A DNA stretch of 5,006 nt, from positions 2,379,551 through 2,384,556 of the forward strand of contig CP059264.1 in the NCBI GenBank assembly GCA_013693915.1. Reading direction: 5' to 3'. Under the pieces are notes generated by a model. The model was given only the letters and a program-made list of their open reading frames with translations, searched no databases and was not told where the DNA came from. Positions 1-5,006 of the stretch are shown here, piece by piece (position 1 is the stretch's first letter; each line of letters opens with the position of its first letter). Origin of the DNA: Dechloromonas sp. (GTDB lineage: Bacteria; Pseudomonadota; Gammaproteobacteria; Burkholderiales; Rhodocyclaceae). The position numbers and the translations under genes were made by a program.

Positions 1-220
1 TGACGGCCACGCGATCCCCGTCGCGCAAGAGGCGGTCGAACCCGGCCGCCTGGCCATTGGCCAGAATCAGTTCTACCTCGGTATGCGGCACGCCGAGCGC
101 CTCGATCATGTGCTTGGTGGTGGCATTGCGCGCGCAGGGAACCGGAAACTCCCGGTGGCGCTGTCCGGGCAGCAGGAAGTCGTTGAGTTCGTCATGGAAG
201 CGAAATGTCGCAGCAACCAT
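1..220 (-). CDS. Mut7-C family protein, N-terminal ubiquitin-like domain (partial)
   Basis: Partial gene; the first 73 codons are present and the rest lies beyond the left edge. The protein begins MVAATFRFHDELNDFLLP and continues through KHMIEALGVPHTEVELIL to LLRDGDRVAV. This pattern (beta strand, acidic ELNDFL, an IEALGVPHTEVE helix, an ILANG turn and a DGDRVAV strand) matches my memory of the beta-grasp domain (Ub-Mut7C) that precedes the Mut7-C domain. Mut7-C is a PIN-like putative RNase domain, often with a zinc-binding tail, and such proteins are sometimes labelled PilT-like. That domain is not visible here, so RNase activity is only expected from the family. ATG at 220 is chosen because no other start codon lies between it and an in-frame TGA about 40 bases upstream. 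The ribosome site is weak (AGG a few bases ahead). It shares the strand of the efflux genes but is separated from them by 250 bases with inverted repeats, so it probably has its own promoter. Confidence 0.8.
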   Translation of the reverse strand, partial: MVAATFRFHDELNDFLLPGQRHREFPVPCARNATTKHMIEALGVPHTEVELILANGQAAGFDRLLRDGDRVAV

Positions 221-300
221 TTGCCTGAAATGTCCACAGTAGGTCGACCCGTCGAGTCATCGCGGTGTGTAAGCCGGAAGATGGCCGGAGCCCAAAACGA

Positions 301-344
301 GAGTTCCCGCGCGTTGACCGCGACAACTCCTTGCCGGAAGGCAA
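301..344. repeat. Two small inverted repeats upstream of the Mut7-C-type gene
   Basis: GAGTT (301-305) pairs with AACTC (325-329), and inside them CGCG (308-311) pairs with CGCG (319-322), giving an interrupted palindrome of 29 bases. Directly after it, TTGCC (331-335) and GGCAA (340-344) form a short stem with a GGAA loop. They lie 80-125 bases upstream of the start of the Mut7-C-type gene, so they could be an operator or an RNA hairpin, but chance is not excluded. No T-run follows on either strand in a position expected for an intrinsic terminator. Confidence 0.35.
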
Positions 345-393
345 AACGACCGAAAAAGACGACACTATGAGGCCACACGACGAAAATCCGCTA

Positions 394-454
394 TTCGGGA
401 AGCACAAACCAAGACCATGGGCTTGTCGTCTTATGGGTTCTTATGCTTCCCGAA
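394..454. repeat. Long imperfect hairpin at the end of the efflux operon
   Basis: TTCGGGAAGCA (394-404) is the exact reverse complement of TGCTTCCCGAA (444-454). The stem can continue inward with AACC (407-410) against GGTT (436-439) and AAGAC (411-415) against GTCTT (428-432), leaving a loop of about 12 bases. The structure begins 17 bases after the lipoprotein stop in the direction of transcription, so it could end or protect the operon transcript. It lacks the T-run of a classic intrinsic terminator. A short repeated element or an mRNA 3' stabiliser would be alternatives. Confidence 0.55.
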
Positions 455-470
455 ACAGGCTTACCCAGAA

Positions 471-881
471 TCATTCAAAGCGGACAACAATCTGCTTTCC
501 ATCTGACCTTGTGCAAACCCCGGCTGGACCTTGGCCTGCTTCCCAAACCAGCAGGCATCGAATCGTTTCCCCACTTTGGGCACGTAGTACCGGCGATGCC
601 GAGTTCTTTATATGATCCCTGTCCATGCCGCTGACAATTTGGTCGTAATGTTTGCCAAAGCCATACAATTTACGCAATTGTGCGATGTCTTGAAACTGCT
701 GAATTACAAATCCCCGCCCCTCATATCGTGCTCCTTCAAGTTCCAGAACCATTACCGGCTCTTCTGTTCCCTCGTGACTAAAGGAGCCGACGACGGGTGT
801 CGCGTTGTCAGCTGATACCAGTCGATGGGAATGCCCGGCACAACCGGAAATAGTCACGCCAAGAATACTTGTGGCGAGCAT
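471..881 (-). CDS. Small putative lipoprotein, start probably displaced by a frame slip
   Basis: The open frame encodes 136 residues starting MLATSILGVTISGCAG. ISGC at residues 11-14 is a lipobox, so the mature protein would begin at Cys14 and be lipid-anchored. Ala at +2 favours the outer membrane under the enterobacterial Lol rule. The mature part (about 123 residues) looks beta-rich, with GARYEGRGFVI near 50-60, a helix-like QDIAQLRKLYGFGKHY at 64-79, DRDH at 87-90, and two later cysteines (109, 123) that could form a disulfide. I do not recognise the family and give no function. The ATG at 881 has no charged n-region after it, and the good ribosome site (903-908) is 21 bases away. Two ATGs nearer the site (898, 892) read MSMTKK, which would complete a normal signal peptide, but they are out of frame by one base across a run of six A. 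The gene follows the His-rich protein closely and probably belongs to the pump operon. G+C is about 52% by rough count, lower than its neighbours. Confidence 0.7.
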   Translation of the reverse strand: MLATSILGVTISGCAGHSHRLVSADNATPVVGSFSHEGTEEPVMVLELEGARYEGRGFVIQQFQDIAQLRKLYGFGKHYDQIVSGMDRDHIKNSASPVLRAQSGETIRCLLVWEAGQGPAGVCTRSDGKQIVVRFE

Positions 882-902
882 TTTTTGGTCATAGACATGC
901 GG

Positions 903-908
903 CCTCCC
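903..908 (-). promoter_or_regulatory. Strong ribosome binding site that points to starts at 898/892
   Basis: The minus strand reads GGGAGG here, just after the TAA of the His-rich protein gene. It lies 4 bases before an ATG at 898 and 10 bases before an ATG at 892, both in the same frame. That frame gives MSMTKK and then leaves the lipoprotein frame at the six-A run, ending at a TGA after 14 codons (stop at 856-854). The in-frame ATG at 881 is 21 bases from this site, too far for normal initiation. Confidence 0.65.
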
Positions 909-910
909 TG

Positions 911-1294
911 TTACTTCAACACGAAGCGAACCGTTGCCGGGGCTTTGCCCGGGACGGATACCAAGGCCACAATCTTGCTGTTGGCAAGTTTGAAACTGCC
1001 TGCGGCCTCCAGTGCCGGGCCAGCCGGTTTCAACTCGACTTCCTGCTTGTCGGCACCAACGAGGATGGTCAGTTTGGCGTTGGTCTTTGAGACATCCACC
1101 GGCTTGCCATGATCGCGCAAATACAACTGGATCAGATCCGGCTTGGCCACCAGTTCGTAATCCATATCCTTGACCTCGCTGACCACGCCGCCGTAGAGCG
1201 GCTTGTGTTCGTGGTCATGTCCGTGGCCATCAGCGGCGAAAGCGGGGCCTGACATGGACAAGGTGAAAGCGGTGAGCAGATGAATCGTTTTCAT
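911..1294 (-). CDS. Secreted His-rich small protein of the efflux operon
   Basis: Encodes 127 residues. Residues 1-20 (MKTIHLLTAFTLSMSGPAFA) form a clear Sec signal peptide with an AFA|AD cleavage site, so the mature protein is periplasmic and about 107 residues long. It begins with a metal-ligand cluster, HGHDHEH at residues 24-30, followed by KPLYGG and a predicted beta-rich domain (DYELVAK, LIQLYLRDHGKPV, AKLTILVG, EVELKP, KIVALVSV, ATVRFVLK). The pattern resembles the small N-terminal metal-binding extension carried by some CzcB-type adaptors, here as a free protein; this comparison is from memory. The cluster suggests binding of divalent metal or copper. ATG at 1294 is preferred to an upstream in-frame ATG at 1345 because it starts the signal peptide and has AAAGGGA about 6 bases ahead. 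The gene starts 25 bases after the permease stop, so a periplasmic accessory of the pump is a reasonable inference. No gene name is assigned. Confidence 0.85.
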   Translation of the reverse strand: MKTIHLLTAFTLSMSGPAFAADGHGHDHEHKPLYGGVVSEVKDMDYELVAKPDLIQLYLRDHGKPVDVSKTNAKLTILVGADKQEVELKPAGPALEAAGSFKLANSKIVALVSVPGKAPATVRFVLK

Positions 1295-1319
1295 GGTTTT
1301 CCCTTTCGTTGAGAAATAA

Positions 1320-4300
1320 TCAAAGAGCCCCGGCATCCCGGTCATTCATTAGTTGTTCCACATCCTTGCGGCCAAAGAGCCAGAACATGACGGGCGTCAG
1401 GAAGGTGTCGAGCAAGGTCGAACTGATTAACCCGGAGAAGATGACCACCGCCACCGGATGCAAAATTTCCGTGCCGGGGCGCTCGGCCTCGAACAACAAT
1501 GGCGCCAGTGCAAACGCCGTCACCAGAGCTGTCATCAAGACGGGGGCAAGACGTTCCAGCGAGCCGCGCAGGATCATTTTGTGGTCGAAGTTCTCGCCTT
1601 CCATACGCATCAGGTTGATGTAGTGGCTGACTTTGAGAATTCCGTTGCGCACCGAGATGCCGGCCAGCGTGATGAAGCCGACCAGCGCGGCGACCGACAG
1701 CGGCTGCCCGGAAATCCACAAGCCGAGCACTGCGCCAACCAGCGCCAGCGGAATGTTGGCCATGATCAGCGCCGACAGCACGACCGACTTGTAGCGACTA
1801 AAGAGCACCACGAACATCAGCACCAGAGAGACGATAGAGAGCAGACCAACCAGCCGCGAAGCCTCTTCTTGCACCTGGAACTGTCCACCCAGGGTGATGA
1901 AGTAGCCTTCAGGCAGTTTGCTTTCGCCGACGACCTTGCGGATGTCCTCAACGATGTCGGACAGCGCCCGCCCTTGCGCGTTGGCCGAAATCACGATGCG
2001 CCGCTTGCCGTCGTCGCGGCTGACCTGATTCGGCCCATCGCCGTCCTCGATGGTGGCAATTTTTGACAAGGGAATCGGGCCGCCGGGCGTCTCCAGCAAT
2101 ATCTGCCCCAAGCCTTGCAACGAGCGGGACGACTCGGGCACGCGCACGACCAGCGCAAAGCGCCGGCCGCCCTCGACCACCTGCGTTACTTTTTCGCCTT
2201 CGACCAGGCTTTGCAGGGTTGCCAGAATCTGCGGCGTCGGCACGCCGTATTGCGCGGCCGTCGCGTAGTTGACGATGACCTTGATCTGCGGGGCCAGCAC
2301 CTGCTTCTCGATTTCCAGATCGGCGATGCCGGGAATGCCGGCCAGCCTGCCGCGCAAGGCGTCGGCCTGACCGCGTAGCGTGTCCAGGTCGTCGCCAAAA
2401 ATCTTGATGGCGATCTGCGAACGCACACCAGAAAGCATATGGTCGATACGGTGCGAGATGGGCTGGCCAATGGCAATCGCCGCCGGCAGGTTGATCAGGC
2501 GGGCGCGAATATCCGCCGAAATCTCGCCCATTGAACGCGTCATTTCGGACGCCGGCTTCAGGCCGACATCCAGTTCGCTGACGTGAACACCTTCCGCGTG
2601 CTCGTCGAGTTCCGCCCGGCCGCTGCGTCGCCCGACGTGCACGACTTCCGGCACCGCTTTGACCAGCACCTCGGCCTGTTGCGCCAGGGCCGACGACTCG
2701 GCCAGCGTGACGCCGGGGTTGAGGCGCATCCCGATCAGTAGCGTTCCCTCATTGAAGGGCGGCAGGAAGGTCTTGGGGAAGAAGGGCACCGCGACCGCTG
2801 CCACCAGAACAGCAATGGCACCGGCCGCCAACGCTGCTTTAGGCCGGTTGAGCACCGCCTGCAAACTGCGTCCATAGCCGGCTTTCAGCCAGGCCAGCAG
2901 TTTCGTATCGCCATGATCGAGCGACTTCATGCGTGGCAGCAGGTAGAAGGAGAGCACCGGCGTCACCGTCACCGAGACCACCAGCGAGGCCAGCGTCGAA
3001 ACGATGAAAGCGATACCGAGTGGCACGAACAGCCGCCCCTCCATACCGGGTAGTGCGAAGAGCGGCAGGAAGACGAGCACGATAATGATCGTTGCGTAGA
3101 GGATGGCCGAACGCACTTCCATCGTCGCACGCGCAACCAACACAATCGGGTGCATCCGGTGATCGTGGTGCTTGGCCCGGTCCTCCTTCAGCCGGCGCAG
3201 CACGTTTTCGACGCCGACCACGGCGTCATCGACCAGGCCACCGATGGCGATGGCCAGGCCACCCAGCGTCATGGTGTTGATCGACAGGCCGTAATGGTCG
3301 AAGACCAGCGCCGTCATGAAAATCGACACCGGTATCGCAGTCAGTGCGATCACCGTCGGGCGCAGGGTGCCCAGGAAGAAAAACAGGATGACCGCGACGA
3401 AAACCGATGCCCCGATCAGCTTGCCTTGAAGCGTGCTGATTGACGATTCGATGAAACTCGCCTGGCGGAAGGTCACCTTTGGCGCCTCCATACCGGCCGG
3501 CAGCGATTTCTTCAGGTCTTCAAGAGCGGCCTCGATGCTCCGGGTCAGATGGATGGTGTCCGCCGTCGGCTGCTTCTGGATGCCGAGAATCACCGCCGGT
3601 TTGCCCTCGAAACCGGCGTCGCCCCGCTTGATGGCCGGCGCGAACGTCACATCGGCAATTTGCCGCAATAAAACGGGTTGACCGTGACGGGCCGTCAGCG
3701 CTAGGTTCTTCAGGTCGTCCAGACGTGAAGTGCGGCCGAGATGGCGGATCAGGTATTCGCGCCCATTGAGTTCGAGGAAGCCACCGGAGGTGTTGGCCGA
3801 GTAGCCCTTGAGCGCCCCGGTCAACTGCTCGTGCGAGATGCCCAGTTCGGCCATGCGGGTCGTGTTCGGCTGCACTTGGAACTGGCGCACCTCGCCGCCG
3901 ATGGGGATCACCTGTGCGACGCCGGCGATCGCCATCAGACGCGGACGCAGCACCCAGTCCGCGTATTCGCGCACCTGCATCGGTGAAATTTTCGCCGTGT
4001 CGATGGGAATGGCGATCTGCATGATTTCGCCCATGATCGAACTGATCGGCCCCATGCGCGGCACGACGCCAGGCGGCAGCCCTTCTTCCATCGAGGAAAG
4101 ACGCTCCGACACCATCTGCCGCGCCCGGAAAATCTCCGTGCGCCAGTTGAAGGTGACATAGATGAAGGAGAGGCCAGCGCTGGACACCGAACGTACGCTT
4201 TCCACACCGGGCAGACCGTTCATGGTCGTTTCCAGCGGGAAGGTGATCAGTTGTTCAACTTCTTCGGCGGCCATGCCGCCGGATTCGGTCATGATGGTGA

Positions 4301-4439
4301 CCGTCGGTTTGTTGAGGTCGGGAAACACATCCACCGGTGTTCGCGAGAGCGTGAATGCCCCATAAGCCATCAATACCAGGCTGGCGATGATGACCAGCGG
4401 GCGGTTGGCCAAGCTGTTGTCGAGAAGCCACTTGAACAT
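1320..4439 (-). CDS. Heavy-metal efflux RND permease, CusA/CzcA family
   Basis: Complete inner-membrane pump subunit of 1039 residues, the usual length for the HME-RND family, which uses the proton gradient to export metal cations through an adaptor and outer-membrane channel. Features: TM1 near 12-31 followed by TPVDVFPDLNKPTV; a first large periplasmic loop (about 32-337); TM2-TM6 between 338 and 500; TM7 near 534-554; a second periplasmic loop (555-863); TM8-TM12 between 864 and 1020. TM4 reads AIAIGGLVDDAVVGVEN; Asp404 and Glu411 match the proton-relay Asp and Glu of CzcA/CusA, with an additional Asp405. By hand alignment the CusA methionine triad (573, 623, 672) is replaced by Gly570, Val620 and His667, although Met571 and Met668 are adjacent. 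A histidine cluster, HHDHRMH, occupies 424-430 in the cytoplasmic TM4-TM5 loop. ATG at 4439 has GGAG 8 bases upstream and begins 12 bases after the adaptor stop. Family assignment is firm; the metal is not determined. Confidence 0.95.
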   Translation of the reverse strand: MFKWLLDNSLANRPLVIIASLVLMAYGAFTLSRTPVDVFPDLNKPTVTIMTESGGMAAEEVEQLITFPLETTMNGLPGVESVRSVSSAGLSFIYVTFNWRTEIFRARQMVSERLSSMEEGLPPGVVPRMGPISSIMGEIMQIAIPIDTAKISPMQVREYADWVLRPRLMAIAGVAQVIPIGGEVRQFQVQPNTTRMAELGISHEQLTGALKGYSANTSGGFLELNGREYLIRHLGRTSRLDDLKNLALTARHGQPVLLRQIADVTFAPAIKRGDAGFEGKPAVILGIQKQPTADTIHLTRSIEAALEDLKKSLPAGMEAPKVTFRQASFIESSISTLQGKLIGASVFVAVILFFFLGTLRPTVIALTAIPVSIFMTALVFDHYGLSINTMTLGGLAIAIGGLVDDAVVGVENVLRRLKEDRAKHHDHRMHPIVLVARATMEVRSAILYATIIIVLVFLPLFALPGMEGRLFVPLGIAFIVSTLASLVVSVTVTPVLSFYLLPRMKSLDHGDTKLLAWLKAGYGRSLQAVLNRPKAALAAGAIAVLVAAVAVPFFPKTFLPPFNEGTLLIGMRLNPGVTLAESSALAQQAEVLVKAVPEVVHVGRRSGRAELDEHAEGVHVSELDVGLKPASEMTRSMGEISADIRARLINLPAAIAIGQPISHRIDHMLSGVRSQIAIKIFGDDLDTLRGQADALRGRLAGIPGIADLEIEKQVLAPQIKVIVNYATAAQYGVPTPQILATLQSLVEGEKVTQVVEGGRRFALVVRVPESSRSLQGLGQILLETPGGPIPLSKIATIEDGDGPNQVSRDDGKRRIVISANAQGRALSDIVEDIRKVVGESKLPEGYFITLGGQFQVQEEASRLVGLLSIVSLVLMFVVLFSRYKSVVLSALIMANIPLALVGAVLGLWISGQPLSVAALVGFITLAGISVRNGILKVSHYINLMRMEGENFDHKMILRGSLERLAPVLMTALVTAFALAPLLFEAERPGTEILHPVAVVIFSGLISSTLLDTFLTPVMFWLFGRKDVEQLMNDRDAGAL

Positions 4440-4451
4440 ACTTGGCTCCGC

Positions 4452-5006
4452 TCAGCGTATCTGGTTGATCAGGGTGGCTGCGCGGACGGCAACCCGATCT
4501 CCAGCTTTCAGACCGCTGGTCACCGCCACGTTGGTGCCGTCCAGCGGCTCGGCAGTTACCATGCGCGGCTCAAAGCGTTCCGGGGCCGTCTTGACCCAGA
4601 CGATGGTCTGGTTGGCCGGGTTCTTCATCAGCGCCGCTGCCGGCACGCGGATGCCCGGCACCGTGCTGCGTGTCTGCACGAAGACCCGAACCGGCTGGCC
4701 GACGGCCAAGGCCGCCAAAGCGCCGCCCTCACCCCGGAAGGTCAACGGCAGGGCCTGCTCACGCAGGCTGCGGGCGACGCCGACCAGGCGTAGCGGCAGC
4801 TTCTGCTCGCCGGCGGCGACAAAGGCCCCGGCCACATCGCTGGCGACGGCCATGTCGAAGGCCAGCGCCTCGATCAGCATGCGTTCCGGATTGACGATCT
4901 CGAACAGGGTTTCACGGGCTTCGACCACCTGGCCGGAAACGACGTTGGCCGAGGCGATGACGCCGCTGACCGGTGCCACCAATTGTTCGTTGGCAACGGC
5001 GGCTTC
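4452..5006 (-). CDS. RND efflux periplasmic adaptor subunit (C-terminal part)
   Basis: Partial gene; 184 codons and the stop are present, and the frame stays open to the right edge. The visible part starts EAAVANEQLVAPVSGVI. LVAPVSGVIASANVVSGQVV followed by LFEIVNPERMLIEA is the second half of the lipoyl-like domain and its passage into the beta-barrel domain, typical of membrane fusion proteins (CusB/CzcB-like). VRVFVQT and GIRVPAAALMKNPANQTIVWVK form the end of the barrel and the start of the membrane-proximal domain, which ends VAVTSGLKAGDRVAVRAATLINQIR. There is no extra metal-binding domain after it. The protein would link the permease to an outer-membrane channel in the periplasm. The TTG at 4982 could be read as a start but lies inside the lipoyl motif, so it is not the true start. 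The gene is 12 bases upstream of the permease gene, as expected for a co-transcribed pair. Confidence 0.93.
   Translation of the reverse strand, partial: EAAVANEQLVAPVSGVIASANVVSGQVVEARETLFEIVNPERMLIEALAFDMAVASDVAGAFVAAGEQKLPLRLVGVARSLREQALPLTFRGEGGALAALAVGQPVRVFVQTRSTVPGIRVPAAALMKNPANQTIVWVKTAPERFEPRMVTAEPLDGTNVAVTSGLKAGDRVAVRAATLINQIR

Larger units (their letters stand above)
221..470. other. Gene-free stretch with inverted repeats
   Basis: These 250 bases separate the stop of the small lipoprotein gene from the start of the Mut7-C-type gene. I see no convincing coding frame: the short open frames here have no recognisable protein and no clear ribosome site. The G+C content looks lower than in the permease gene. 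The stretch holds a long imperfect hairpin (394-454) next to the lipoprotein stop and two smaller inverted repeats (301-329 and 331-344). The promoter of the Mut7-C-type gene should lie here. The best match I found reads TTGGGC (295-290), 18 bases, then TACACA (271-266) on the minus strand. It is weak and I do not call it as a promoter. Confidence 0.6.

Noticed and set aside
266..295. Promoter for the Mut7-C-type gene (TTGGGC, 18 bases, TACACA)
   Set aside because: Both boxes match the consensus poorly and comparable matches are expected by chance.
394..454. Calling the long hairpin a Rho-independent terminator
   Set aside because: No T-run follows the stem on either strand; it is reported as an inverted repeat only.
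265..615. Open frame of 116 codons on the plus strand
   Set aside because: It runs through the hairpin region and into the lipoprotein gene in antisense, has no recognisable protein features and no good ribosome site.
911..1345. Longer start (ATG at 1345) for the His-rich protein
   Set aside because: It would overlap the permease gene by 26 bases and put 17 residues ahead of a clear signal peptide that has its own ATG and ribosome site at 1294.
1458..2066. Open frame of 202 codons on the plus strand
   Set aside because: It lies inside the permease gene on the opposite strand; the product is rich in Gln, Arg, His and Asp with no domain, as expected for an antisense shadow of a high-G+C gene.
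1320..4439. Naming the permease cusA (Cu/Ag) or czcA (Zn/Co/Cd)
   Set aside because: The TM4 motif and the methionine positions match neither reference cleanly, so only the family is given.
4251..4793. Open frame of 180 codons on the plus strand spanning the adaptor-permease junction
   Set aside because: It is antisense to two well-supported genes and its product has no recognisable domain.
4452..4982. TTG at 4982 as the adaptor start
   Set aside because: The frame is open to the window edge and the TTG falls inside the conserved lipoyl motif LVAPVSG, so the true start is outside the window.

Overview
The window comes from a Gram-negative bacterium of fairly high G+C, roughly 60% in the large genes. 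The protein sequences look betaproteobacterial, and Rhodocyclaceae-like is my best guess from memory of similar gene sets; I could not run a search. Every gene I can support lies on the minus strand, so transcription runs from right to left.

Layout in transcription order: (1) 5006-4452, the C-terminal part of a periplasmic adaptor (membrane fusion protein) of an RND efflux pump, cut by the window edge; (2) 4439-1320, a complete 1039-residue heavy-metal-type RND permease (CusA/CzcA family); (3) 1294-911, a 127-residue secreted protein with a histidine-rich N-terminus (HGHDHEH) and a small beta-rich domain; (4) 881-471, a small unrecognised lipoprotein whose start appears to be split by a one-base slip in a run of six A; (5) 470-221, a 250-base gene-free stretch with several inverted repeats; (6) 220-1, the N-terminal part of a Mut7-C-type protein (ubiquitin-like beta-grasp domain), cut by the left edge.

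Genes 1 to 4 are separated by only 12, 25 and about 12-29 bases and form a likely operon. The adaptor and permease would be two parts of a tripartite pump that exports metal cations from the periplasm or cytoplasm; an outer-membrane channel gene is expected to the right, outside the window. The His-rich protein and the lipoprotein are candidate periplasmic accessories, for example for metal capture or delivery. That role is inferred from position and composition only. The metal is not settled: the permease lacks most of the methionines that carry Cu(I)/Ag(I) in CusA, and it has a TM4 motif with two adjacent aspartates.

Most notable points: the apparent frame break at the start of the lipoprotein gene, the two small accessory genes downstream of the pump, and the atypical metal-path residues of the permease. 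I found no mobile element, CRISPR array, tRNA or rRNA.
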